Below are positions 7,722 to 14,872 of a stretch of 22,007 nt of DNA, one piece after another. The stretch's first letter is position 1; every line of letters starts with the position of its first letter. The stretch is taken from NCBI GenBank assembly GCA_017474705.1, contig JAFVHC010000186.1, forward strand, positions 1-22,007, read 5' to 3'. Position numbers and translations under genes: made by a program. The notes beneath the pieces are model-generated. The model had not been told where the DNA came from, did not search any database, and saw nothing but the letters and a program-made list of their open reading frames with translations. Source of the stretch: Bacillota bacterium (GTDB lineage: Bacteria > Bacillota > Clostridia > Lachnospirales > Bianqueaceae).

Positions 7722-8906
7722 TTATTTATACTGTTCCGCCAGACGTTTGAATCCCGGCAGAGAATTGCGTACCGTTTCGCGGGATACGCAGAAAGCCAGC
7801 CGGAAGTAACCCGGGCAGGCAAAGGTGGAACCGGGCACGATCAGGATATGCTCCTCCTTGGCTGCCGCGCAGAATGCTTTATCATCCGGCAGGAAGCTCT
7901 TGGGGAACATATAGAAGGCACCCTTCGGTTCGACCATTTCATATCCATAGGATGTCAGCGCATCATACAGGACCTGCTTGTTCTCGTGATAGACGCTCAT
8001 ATCTGCTGTCTGACCGTTCAGGCGGCCGACCACCCGCTGCATCAGGGACGGTGCATTGACGAAGCCCAGGATACGGTTGGCAACGGACAGTGCCGCGATG
8101 GTCCCCTCGATGTCCTCCAGGGTGTTCGGAGCGACGATATAACCGATACGCTCACCCGGCAGGGACAGGGTCTTACTGTACGAATATCCGACGAAAACAT
8201 TGTCATAATATTTCGGCAGATACGGGACGGTCTCGCCTCCGAAGACGATCTCTCGATATGGTTCATCGGAGATCAGGTAGATCGCATGACCATATTCCTT
8301 CTCCTTGGCTTTGAGCAGGTCGCACAGCCGGATGATGTCAGCCTCGGAGTAGATAGCTCCGGTCGGATTGTTCGGCGTATTCAGGATCATGGCCTTCGTC
8401 TTAGAAGTTATGGCCTGCTCCAACGCTTCGAAATTGATGGAGAAGGTCTTGAATTCCGGCGGGACGATGACCGCTTTGCCATCGAAATTGGAAATGTAGT
8501 TCAGGTATTCTCCGAAGAACGGTGCCTGCAGCAGGACTTCATCGCCGGGCTCCAGGATGGTCTTCATGACAACGTTCAAAGCGCCTGCGGCACCGACGGT
8601 CATAACGATGTTGCGGGCTGTAAGATCCGTGCCCTGTGCATCGTTGATGTCCTTGGCGAGGCCGGCACGGACGTCCTCATAGCCCACATTGCTCATATAC
8701 CCATGGACCATGAGCTCCGGTTCGTCGTTCAGGATATCGATGATCGCTTCCCGGACGGATGCCGGAGGCGGTGTATTGGGGTTGCCCAGAGAAAAATCAT
8801 ATACGTTTTCCGCTCCATATTTTGCGGCCATCAGGCGGCCTTCTTCGAACATCGCCCGGATCACGGATCCGCCGGCGACCAGTTTCTGCATTTTAGGTGT
8901 GATCAT
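7722..8906 (-). CDS. class I/II pyridoxal phosphate-dependent aminotransferase
   Basis: Fold-type I PLP enzyme of 394 residues. K245 (YSYSKTLSLPGERIGY) is the expected Schiff-base lysine; N180 in NTPNNPTG, D214 and Y217 in ISDEPY bind the cofactor; R369 (GYFRLAF) is the expected substrate carboxylate arginine. FSLGNPNTPPP near the N-terminus is the usual substrate-side segment. The family covers aspartate, aromatic and branched-chain aminotransferases, and the substrate cannot be settled from sequence. ATG at 8906 has AGAGGT nine bases upstream; it lies 22 bases after the pullulanase stop, so the two probably share a transcript. Complete. Confidence 0.93.
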   Translation of the reverse strand: MITPKMQKLVAGGSVIRAMFEEGRLMAAKYGAENVYDFSLGNPNTPPPASVREAIIDILNDEPELMVHGYMSNVGYEDVRAGLAKDINDAQGTDLTARNIVMTVGAAGALNVVMKTILEPGDEVLLQAPFFGEYLNYISNFDGKAVIVPPEFKTFSINFEALEQAITSKTKAMILNTPNNPTGAIYSEADIIRLCDLLKAKEKEYGHAIYLISDEPYREIVFGGETVPYLPKYYDNVFVGYSYSKTLSLPGERIGYIVAPNTLEDIEGTIAALSVANRILGFVNAPSLMQRVVGRLNGQTADMSVYHENKQVLYDALTSYGYEMVEPKGAFYMFPKSFLPDDKAFCAAAKEEHILIVPGSTFACPGYFRLAFCVSRETVRNSLPGFKRLAEQYK

Positions 8907-8928
8907 AAGACAAATACCTCTGTATTTT

Positions 8929-10908
8929 TTATCTGCGCTTAATGGGCGTGCCCAGGATCCATACGGTCTTGGGCGGAATGGTGATCTGATTGGAACGGAT
9001 ACAGCGCTCTTCTCCGGTGGTGTCTCCGTTCATATCAAACAGGATATCCCATTTTTCCGGAAGCTTATACGTGCTCCAGGTCTCCAGCAGGACTTCTTTC
9101 TCGTCATGAGAAGCATTGATCAGGATCGCAAGGAGACTGCGTTCATCCCCATCCACCATGGGGATCGTATATGCGATCGCCCGCCGGTGCCCCTTGGAGA
9201 AATAGATCAGATTGGAGCTTCTTTCCGTAGGATCATGCAATGCTTTATGAGCTTTCCGCAGCCGGATCAGATCCTTATAGAACTTTTTCAGATCCTGGAA
9301 CGCGATCTGCCGCTTCCAGTCCAGCTGATTGATATGAGAATCCGCCCTGTAACTGTTGCCGTCGCCATACTTGGTACGGCCGAACTCCTCACCGGACTGC
9401 AGGAAGCAGATGCCCTGCGATGTCAGTACGATGGCCGCTGCCAGTTTATTAGCAACGATCCGTTCCTCGACCGGTTCGTCATAGTTCATCCACTCCGCAT
9501 GGATGGTGCTGACCAGCTTGTCCCATAAGGTATAATTATCATGCGCAGATACGTACGTGACCGTCTGCGATGGTACCTTGACCGTCATCTGCGGGCCGCT
9601 CCAGGCCTTGATCGCCTTACGGATCTTCCAGGCCTGATCCTGCGCACCATTGACAAAACCGGGCTCTTCTCTGTGGAAGGAACTGCCCTTGATGCCATCG
9701 CGGGTCTCATCGTGGAAGATGCCGATGCGCGGGTGCAGGAGCCTGGCATGGAATTTATCCGCCGCCATTTCTCCAGCGCGGATAGCGGTGACGCCGCCGG
9801 CCCAGGGTTCACCATACATCAGTATGCTCCGCCCATCCGGGAAGCCATCCAGCATCTCGCGGATGCGGTTCATGGTCGTGATGTCCATGGCACCCATCAG
9901 ATCGAAGCGGAAGCCATCCACATGATATTCTTTGACCCAGTAACGGATCGAATCCAGGATGAACTGCCGGCACATGGACCGCTCAGTAGCCACCTCGTTG
10001 CCGCAGCCGGAACCGTTGGAAAAACCGCCGCGGTCGTTCATGCGGTGATAGTAGAAGGGTACTGTTTTATGGAAGATCGACTCGATCGCATAATACGTAT
10101 GATTGTAGACCACGTCCATAATGACACCGATCCCCGCCTCGTGCAGCGCCTGGATCATTTGTTTCATTTCACGGACACGCACTTCTCCATGCCACGGGTC
10201 GGTCGAATAGGAACCTTCCGGTACATTGAAATGCAATGGATCGTAGCCCCAGTTGTACTGCTCGCCCCAGAGATTGGCCTCTTCCACCGTCGCATAGTCG
10301 AAGACCGGCATCAACTGCACATGTGTGACACCTAAGTCTTTCAAATAAGCGACACCGGTGGGCACGTCCGGATGCCCGTCAAGGAATGTATCCTTCTCTG
10401 TAAAGGCAAGATATTTGCCCTTGTTCTGCATACCGGAATCCGCCGCGATGGAAAAATCCCGCACATGCGTTTCCCAGATGATGGCGTCCGTCGGCGCATC
10501 GACGTGGACGCGGCTGTCGTTCTCCCATCCTTCCGGATCCGTCTGGTCCAGATCGATGACGCAGGTCCTGCGGCCGTCGATACCGACCGCGCGGGAATAC
10601 AGATCCGGCGTTTCCACACTGTATCCCTCGTGATCGACCGTATAAGTGTAATAGATGCCGGCACAGTCCCCTCGTCTGGAGGCCTCCCATACACCTTTAT
10701 CCTTTTTGGCCATATGCATCGTACCGAGGAAGGCAGCATTCTGCTCTTCATCACTGCCTGTGGCAAAAAGATTGACATGGACGCCAGACGCCGTCGGCGC
10801 CCAGATTTTCCAGGTCGTTTTGTCTTTCGTATAAACCGCACCCAGGTCAGTGCCTGTATAGGTGAATTCGTCCTCGAACCAGATGCTGTCGAATTGCTTT
10901 GGATCCAT
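8929..10908 (-). CDS. pulA: type I pullulanase (GH13 alpha-glucan debranching enzyme)
   Basis: Hydrolyses alpha-1,6 branches of glycogen, pullulan or limit dextrins. 659 residues without a signal peptide, so it should act inside the cell. An N-terminal CBM48-like module (about 20-125, with WKIWAPTASGVHVNLF) precedes the GH13 barrel. The type I pullulanase signature YNWGYDP is at 218-224. Conserved GH13 regions: DVVYNH at 265-270, DGFRFDLMG with nucleophile D336, GEPW with acid/base E367, and YVSAHDN with H456/D457. The ATG at 10908 directly follows the stop of the methyltransferase gene, with GGGAG about 11 bases upstream. Continuous frame, no break. Confidence 0.97.
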   Translation of the reverse strand: MDPKQFDSIWFEDEFTYTGTDLGAVYTKDKTTWKIWAPTASGVHVNLFATGSDEEQNAAFLGTMHMAKKDKGVWEASRRGDCAGIYYTYTVDHEGYSVETPDLYSRAVGIDGRRTCVIDLDQTDPEGWENDSRVHVDAPTDAIIWETHVRDFSIAADSGMQNKGKYLAFTEKDTFLDGHPDVPTGVAYLKDLGVTHVQLMPVFDYATVEEANLWGEQYNWGYDPLHFNVPEGSYSTDPWHGEVRVREMKQMIQALHEAGIGVIMDVVYNHTYYAIESIFHKTVPFYYHRMNDRGGFSNGSGCGNEVATERSMCRQFILDSIRYWVKEYHVDGFRFDLMGAMDITTMNRIREMLDGFPDGRSILMYGEPWAGGVTAIRAGEMAADKFHARLLHPRIGIFHDETRDGIKGSSFHREEPGFVNGAQDQAWKIRKAIKAWSGPQMTVKVPSQTVTYVSAHDNYTLWDKLVSTIHAEWMNYDEPVEERIVANKLAAAIVLTSQGICFLQSGEEFGRTKYGDGNSYRADSHINQLDWKRQIAFQDLKKFYKDLIRLRKAHKALHDPTERSSNLIYFSKGHRRAIAYTIPMVDGDERSLLAILINASHDEKEVLLETWSTYKLPEKWDILFDMNGDTTGEERCIRSNQITIPPKTVWILGTPIKRR

Positions 10909-12057
10909 TTAAGATGTTTCTCCCATCAAGGTATACAAAGTTGGATGGATATCGAGTGTCTGCACCAGAGAGCGGACCCGTTCCGCGGCCTCTGTATTGG
11001 GAACACCCGTATAATGAGCCCGGATCAATATATTCTTGGGCGAGTGTTCGATATCGATGAACTCCAGGACCTGCACCTGATATCCCTGCGCGCGCAGCAG
11101 ATCGGCACGCAGTCCATCCGTGACCAGGGCAGACAGACGCTCCTTCAGGATACCGTACTGCGTGACGGAACCGAACGCATCAGCCGTGAGCTGATGGTTG
11201 ACCTCGTGCTGGCAGCAAGGCACGGAAAGGATGAGGCGGGACTTCCACCGCACCGCATTGTAAAGCGCGTAATCGGTCGCCGTATCACAAGCGTGCAGAC
11301 TGATGACCATATCCATTGGCGCATCAGAACTGAATCTCGCGATGTCCCCGACTTCAAAATGCAGATGATCATATCCGTACCTGGCCGCGACTTCGGCACA
11401 GTGACGGATCACGTCTTCTTTCAGATCCAACCCTGTCATTTCCACGGACAGATGACGGATCTCCGTAAGATAATAATACAGTATAAAGGTAAGGTATGAT
11501 TTTCCGCAGCCAAAATCCACGATGCGCAGCGGACCATTGGTAAGATGCGCGGCCTCCAACGCCTCATCCGCCATCTGGACAAAGCGGTCGATCTGCCGGT
11601 ATTTATCATACATGGTCCTGACGATCTTTCCATCTTTCGTAAAGACGCCCAGATCGACCAGCGGTGGAATGACAGTACCTTCCGGCAGCAGATGATTTTT
11701 TGCGCGGTCATGCGCTTTCGGTGTTTCCGGCGCTTCCTGGTTTTTCTGCCGGTTGCTCAGCAGTTTACCTTTTTTCGTGACCTTGAAAGAATAGATGCTG
11801 TCGGCAGTCCAGACCGTCATCTGATGGAAAGCATCCATAGCTTCTTCCAGATATGACAGTAACTGCTCTTCCTCTATATTCTCATGGAAAGCCTGTTTCT
11901 CCGTCAACCGTTCAAATTGAAAGACTTCCCGGCCTTTCAGGCGGATCCGGCGTACATTGACCCTTCGGTCCTGTCCTTTATGTACAGGATCGCTCAGAAC
12001 CGCTTTTGTGACATCCGCGGCCGGGATCCGGGACAGCGCCTCGTGTAAAGCTTCCAT
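10909..12057 (-). CDS. class I SAM-dependent methyltransferase
   Basis: 382 residues. The N-terminal ~130 residues have no motif I recognise. The C-terminal half is a Rossmann methyltransferase: VDFGCGKS at 180-187 is the SAM-binding loop, followed by TGLDLKEDVI, SLHACDTATD (253-262) and SVPCCQHE (278-285), a combination seen in a group of putative RNA-type methyltransferases (inference). Target unknown. The ATG at 12057 is preferred because AGAGG lies eight bases upstream; a GTG at 12066 in the same frame overlaps that site and would add three residues. It stands directly upstream of pulA (adjacent stop and start). A TATAAT at 12072-12077 sits only 14 bases before the ATG. Confidence 0.85.
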   Translation of the reverse strand: MEALHEALSRIPAADVTKAVLSDPVHKGQDRRVNVRRIRLKGREVFQFERLTEKQAFHENIEEEQLLSYLEEAMDAFHQMTVWTADSIYSFKVTKKGKLLSNRQKNQEAPETPKAHDRAKNHLLPEGTVIPPLVDLGVFTKDGKIVRTMYDKYRQIDRFVQMADEALEAAHLTNGPLRIVDFGCGKSYLTFILYYYLTEIRHLSVEMTGLDLKEDVIRHCAEVAARYGYDHLHFEVGDIARFSSDAPMDMVISLHACDTATDYALYNAVRWKSRLILSVPCCQHEVNHQLTADAFGSVTQYGILKERLSALVTDGLRADLLRAQGYQVQVLEFIDIEHSPKNILIRAHYTGVPNTEAAERVRSLVQTLDIHPTLYTLMGETS

Positions 12058-12071
12058 ACCATGCACCTCTG

Positions 12072-12106
12072 ATTATAGCGAATAAAAAACCCGCTGAGAA
12101 ACTCTC
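12072..12106 (-). promoter_or_regulatory. possible promoter overlapping the tRNA-Trp terminator
   Basis: On the minus strand a perfect TATAAT (12077-12072) lies 17 bases after TTCTCA, a 4/6 match to the -35 box, located inside the right arm of the terminator hairpin as transcribed from tRNA-Trp. The predicted start point would be near 12065, past the AGAGG site of the methyltransferase gene, so such a transcript would be almost leaderless. The alternative is that the gene is read through from tRNA-Trp or MATE. Confidence 0.4.
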
Positions 12107-12112
12107 AGCGGG
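12084..12112 (-). terminator. terminator after tRNA-Trp
   Basis: On the minus strand a perfect 10-bp stem (CCCGCTGAGA with TCTCAGCGGG; 12112-12103 and 12099-12090) with a three-base loop is followed by six T (12089-12084). It starts three bases after the tRNA 3' end. Confidence 0.95.
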
Positions 12113-12115
12113 CTA

Positions 12116-12188
12116 CAGGGGCAAAAGGACTTGAACCCTTGACATCCGGTTTTGGAGACCGACGTTCTACCAACTGAACTATACCCCT
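12116..12188 (-). tRNA. trnW: tRNA-Trp (anticodon CCA)
   Basis: A 73-base cloverleaf. Acceptor AGGGGTA pairs with TGCCCCT; the D arm has GTTC/GAAC; the anticodon stem TCGGT/ACCGG encloses the loop CTCCAAA with anticodon CCA; the T arm is AAGGG TTCAAGT CCTTT. Discriminator base is G at 12116. The 3' CCA is not encoded. Own promoter and terminator. Confidence 0.97.
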
Positions 12189-12207
12189 ATGTCTCACAAC
12201 AGGGTAT

Positions 12208-12236
12208 ATCATACCGTATCTGAAGCAACTTGTCAA
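12208..12236 (-). promoter_or_regulatory. promoter of tRNA-Trp
   Basis: On the minus strand TTGACA (12236-12231), a 17-base spacer and TATGAT (12213-12208) sit 20 bases before the tRNA 5' end. It lies immediately after the MATE stop codon, and no terminator separates the two genes, so MATE transcripts probably also read into the tRNA. Confidence 0.85.
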
Positions 12237-12244
12237 GCAGAATT

Positions 12245-13723
12245 TCATGCCTTTTTTAAATTCGGATCCTTGTATGCCCGCGTCCATTTTCCGGAATAAT
12301 ACCGTATCCCAACCAGTACGGAACGCAGAAGCTGATCACATACCATTGCGACCCAAGCGCCGATCAGGCCCATATGGAACACATTGATGCATAGGATCGC
12401 CGTGATCGGACGCACCAGCAGGACCGTGATGAACGTGATGATCGCTGTAGACCGTGTATCGCCCGCTCCGCGCAGCGCACCGGCAAAGATGAACTGCGAG
12501 GACTGCAGTGGCTGCAGGAGCGCTACCATCCTGAGGATCGTCGTTCCCTTCTCGATGACCTCCGCATCATCACTGTAGAGTCCCATCAGCCAGCGGCCGC
12601 CGAAGATGAACAGGACGACCAGTCCCATGGAGACCGCCATGCCCAATTTCTGTGTCCGGCTGGAATAGGCACCGGCCATATCCGGACGCCGCTTGCCAAG
12701 GCTCTGTCCGACCAGCGAAGTAGCCGAAACGGCGAGGGCCTGGCCATTCATGAAAGAGAATGCCTGTATGTTCATGCAGACGTTGTGCGTAGCATAAGCA
12801 ACGGTACCCAGGCTCGCGACCGTCTTTGCGTAAATGACCATACCGACACGCATGATCAGCTGCTCGATCATGGAAGGGACGCCTATGGCCATGAATTCCC
12901 GGATCAGGCCGAAATCAGGCTTAAAGCCCTTGGACAGCTCCAATCGGAGATACCCCCGGCCGCGCAGGATGACGTAAGACGCAATGACGAAAGCCACGCC
13001 CTGACCGATGATGGTCGCCCAGGAAGCACCGGCAACACCCAAAGCCGGCGCTCCGAAATGTCCATAGATCAAAACATAATTCAGGAAACAGTTCGTAAGG
13101 TTGGCGATCAGGTTATAGATCATGGCGGTGCGCGAATCACCGACACCGCGCAGTACGGAAGTGATGGAAGAAGTCAAGGCCATGAACGTGAAGCCGATCA
13201 TCTGGATCTTCAGATACTCCGTCGCCCCATCGATGACCTGCTGCTCCTGTCCGCCCATGAACACGACCATTGGCCTTGCAAATACATAGCCCAAAATGGA
13301 CGCACTCAAACCAAAGGTAAAGTTCAGCAGCAGGGCTTGCCGTACGATCCGGTTGGCTTTTTCCTGATCCCCCGCTCCCTTCGCTCTGGCGACCAAGGCG
13401 GTGGCGCCGACGTTCATGGCAATGAACATGGTCATCAGCAGGAATTTAGGCTGGTTGGTCAGGCCGACCGCGGACAATGCCCAGGGGCCAAGCCCACCGA
13501 CCATCATCATATCGACCATGGACACCAGCTGCGTGAGCATCAGTTCAACAAAAGAAGGCCATGCGATCTGAACGATATCCTCCATGACCCGTTTGTTTTT
13601 TACTCCTTCCGGCAGTTTGCTCGTGATCCTGCCGTGCGCTTTTTCCAGAAATGATTCATCTCCGGCTTCCAGTTCGTCCAATGCGATCCGGCCGGCCAGC
13701 TTCCTTTTCTTTTCTTCACCCAT
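12245..13723 (-). CDS. MATE-family multidrug/cation efflux transporter
   Basis: Inner-membrane antiporter of 492 residues. After a polar N-terminus of about 50 residues there are around twelve hydrophobic segments in two similar halves. MATE features include WPSFVELMLTQLVSMVDMMMVGGLG in the first half, LVARAKGAGDQEKANRIVRQAL, SSITSVLRGVGDSRTAM, then the second-half counterparts GVPSMIEQLIMRVGMVIYAKTVASLG, LVGQSLGKRRPDMAG and GALRGAGDTRSTA. The exported compound and coupling ion cannot be deduced. The cytoplasmic N-terminal extension is longer than in many family members. ATG at 13723 has GGGGAG seven bases upstream and a good promoter at 13759-13787. Divergent from the tRNA-Ser operon. Confidence 0.95.
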   Translation of the reverse strand: MGEEKKRKLAGRIALDELEAGDESFLEKAHGRITSKLPEGVKNKRVMEDIVQIAWPSFVELMLTQLVSMVDMMMVGGLGPWALSAVGLTNQPKFLLMTMFIAMNVGATALVARAKGAGDQEKANRIVRQALLLNFTFGLSASILGYVFARPMVVFMGGQEQQVIDGATEYLKIQMIGFTFMALTSSITSVLRGVGDSRTAMIYNLIANLTNCFLNYVLIYGHFGAPALGVAGASWATIIGQGVAFVIASYVILRGRGYLRLELSKGFKPDFGLIREFMAIGVPSMIEQLIMRVGMVIYAKTVASLGTVAYATHNVCMNIQAFSFMNGQALAVSATSLVGQSLGKRRPDMAGAYSSRTQKLGMAVSMGLVVLFIFGGRWLMGLYSDDAEVIEKGTTILRMVALLQPLQSSQFIFAGALRGAGDTRSTAIITFITVLLVRPITAILCINVFHMGLIGAWVAMVCDQLLRSVLVGIRYYSGKWTRAYKDPNLKKA

Positions 13724-13758
13724 TCAGGTGCTCCCCACTTTTCGTTAACTTATTAAAG

Positions 13759-13787
13759 ATTATACGGTAGTTTCACTTGTTTGACAA
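13759..13787 (-). promoter_or_regulatory. promoter of the MATE gene
   Basis: On the minus strand TTGTCA (13787-13782), a 17-base spacer and TATAAT (13764-13759). It precedes the MATE ATG by 35 bases and lies back-to-back with the tRNA operon promoter, whose -35 begins 21 bases away. Confidence 0.85.
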
Positions 13788-13807
13788 GGGCAAGGTGTAT
13801 TTTTTTC

Positions 13808-13836
13808 TTGACAGTACCGTCATTCTTCAGTATAAT
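13808..13836 (+). promoter_or_regulatory. consensus promoter of the tRNA-Ser-Glu-Asp operon
   Basis: Perfect TTGACA (13808-13813), 17-base spacer, perfect TATAAT (13831-13836), a run of T just upstream. The first tRNA begins 14 bases after the -10 box, so the leader is only about seven bases. This is what a strong stable-RNA promoter looks like. Confidence 0.95.
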
Positions 13837-13849
13837 ACATTTTGTTATT

Positions 13850-13933
13850 GGAGAAGTGTCCGAGTGGTTTAAGGAGGCGGTCTTGAAAACCGTTGACTCA
13901 AAAGGTCCGTGGGTTCGAATCCTACCTTCTCCG
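13850..13933 (+). tRNA. trnS: tRNA-Ser (anticodon TGA)
   Basis: Acceptor GGAGAAG pairs with CTTCTCC (13926-13932); the anticodon loop CTTGAAA between GCGGT and ACCGT gives TGA; T arm is GTGGG TTCGAAT CCTAC. A class II variable arm is present but short, making the tRNA 84 bases, at the small end for serine tRNAs. Discriminator G; CCA not encoded. Confidence 0.95.
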
Positions 13934-13981
13934 TTCGCCTCTCCGATAATCGCTGAGGTTTCCTATGCTTCATAACATTCC

Positions 13982-14053
13982 GGCCCGTTGGTCAAGCGGT
14001 TAAGACATCGCCCTTTCACGGCGGTAACGGGAGTTCGATTCTCCCACGGGTCA
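13982..14053 (+). tRNA. trnE: tRNA-Glu (anticodon TTC)
   Basis: 72 bases. Acceptor GGCCCGT pairs with ACGGGTC; anticodon stem TCGCC/GGCGG with loop CTTTCAC gives TTC; T arm CGGGA GTTCGAT TCTCC. Discriminator A at 14053; CCA not encoded. Confidence 0.96.
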
Positions 14054-14069
14054 CTTTCCTATCAATTCG

Positions 14070-14137
14070 CAATTTCTGCGCATCAGAAATTGGCTTGCAC
14101 CTCAGTCGGTAGGATTCAGAAGTAAGTGATGGTGCAA
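14070..14137 (+). other. two hairpins in the tRNA-Glu/tRNA-Asp spacer
   Basis: The 87-base spacer contains a 9-bp perfect hairpin (CAATTTCTG 14070-14078 with CAGAAATTG 14084-14092, five-base loop) and, two bases later, a 7-bp stem TTGCACC/GGTGCAA (14095-14101 with 14131-14137) around a 29-base loop that includes AGTCGGTAG, like a tRNA D loop. They may help RNase processing of the precursor, or the second may be a tRNA remnant; neither is proven. Confidence 0.4.
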
Positions 14138-14140
14138 TTT

Positions 14141-14214
14141 GGCCCGGTGGTACAGCTGGTTAGTACGTCGGCCTGTCACGCCGAAGGTCACGGGTTCGAG
14201 CCCCGTCCGGGTCG
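14141..14214 (+). tRNA. trnD: tRNA-Asp (anticodon GTC)
   Basis: 74 bases. Acceptor GGCCCGG pairs with CCGGGTC (14207-14213); anticodon loop CTGTCAC between CGGC and GCCG gives GTC; T arm ACGGG TTCGAGC CCCGT. Discriminator G at 14214; CCA not encoded. Last gene of the tRNA operon. Confidence 0.97.
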
Positions 14215-14217
14215 CTG

Positions 14218-14255
14218 AAAAACCGTGTTTATCAAAACGATAAACACGGTTTTTT
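14218..14255 (+). terminator. terminator of the tRNA operon
   Basis: A 13-bp perfect stem (14221-14233 with 14239-14251), loop AAAAC, extended by flanking A/T pairs and a run of T to 14255. It begins four bases after tRNA-Asp and separates the operon from the 52-bp repeat array. Confidence 0.95.
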
Positions 14256-14295
14256 GTGTATTTTGAGCAAAAGGTGTTGATGATACCATCTCAAC

Positions 14296-14745
14296 GCTGA
14301 TACGTAACACTCTCCTTTTACACTTTACGTTCTGTGATTCATTCGATTGAGTTCAGGACGTAATGATCTTGACCCATTACGTTTTTCATCTCTTCATTCA
14401 AATATAGAACGTAGGGGAATCGAGTCACTTACGTTCTATGATAGATTGGCCTGAGTGCAGGGCGTAATGAACCGGAGCTATTACGCTCTAGATTTGACCT
14501 TGCTCTATACAGAGCGTAAATAAACCAAGCACTTTACGTTCTCTATTCCATTCGATCAAAGCACACCGTAAAGTGTCAGTCGCACTACGTTTCATAGTAT
14601 CTCTCGTTCAAGACACAACGTAAAGGAGTCATTCTCATTACGTTCTATATTTAATCCGTCAACAACAGGACGTAAACCGTCATTTTCGTTACGTTCCACG
14701 TTCGATTCATTCAAAACAGAACGTAAACGAGCCATTTTTCCTTTC
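14296..14745. repeat. tandem array of ~52-bp units with paired ACGTAA/TTACGT half-sites
   Basis: No gene is present between 14256 and 14792. Forward half-sites (ACGTAA or one-base variants) start at 14302, 14358, 14409, 14462, 14514, 14566, 14618, 14670 and 14721. Reverse half-sites (TTACGT or variants) start at 14325, 14377, 14429, 14481, 14534, 14585, 14638 and 14689. The reverse series is spaced 51-53 bases throughout. Each unit is therefore half-site, 13-17 variable bases, inverted half-site, then 26-27 bases of loosely conserved linker resembling TCTATATTCGATTCATTC plus a CAG-like end. Five forward and six reverse cores are exact. Wider arms extend to GAACGTAA/TTACGTTC, with 10 perfect pairs around 14404-14439. 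A decayed ninth unit seems to follow to about 14775. Function unknown. Confidence 0.9.
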
Positions 14746-14792
14746 TTTAAAGTATTCAGAAACAAGATACAATGCTTTTAGTCCAATAAACA

Positions 14793-14872
14793 AGCGTCTG
14801 CACCATGTCCTCTGCGCGTATTGCGCATACTTGCGCACTTAGCGCGGGGATATGGTGCAGACGCTGCTTTTT
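14793..14872. terminator. large hairpin at the 3' end of argF
   Basis: A 14-bp perfect inverted repeat (AGCGTCTGCACCAT 14793-14806 with ATGGTGCAGACGCT 14852-14865), extended inward by about six more pairs including G-T, encloses a loop with four GCGC cores about 10 bases apart, itself able to fold. The plus strand ends in TTTTT (14868-14872), like an intrinsic terminator; the minus strand continues TTGTTTATT, so it may also end argF, whose stop lies at 14873-14871. Confidence 0.7.

Noticed and set aside
7602..8942. 446-codon plus-strand frame opposite the aminotransferase
   Set aside because: It mirrors the real gene on the other strand, has no recognisable domain and no ribosome binding site; long antisense frames are expected in GC-rich codon use.
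12105..12287. 60-residue minus-strand protein ending GSSPFAPVAR
   Set aside because: It is a translation of tRNA-Trp (the stretch LVERRSPKPDVKGSSPF comes from the tRNA), a common annotation artefact.
13781..13975. 64-residue plus-strand protein containing SEWFKEAVLKTVDSK
   Set aside because: It is a translation across the promoter and tRNA-Ser gene, a known type of false ORF.
14296..14745. CRISPR array
   Set aside because: The repeated parts differ from unit to unit, the only well-conserved pieces are six to nine bases, the variable inner pieces are 13-17 bases (too short for spacers), and no cas gene is nearby.
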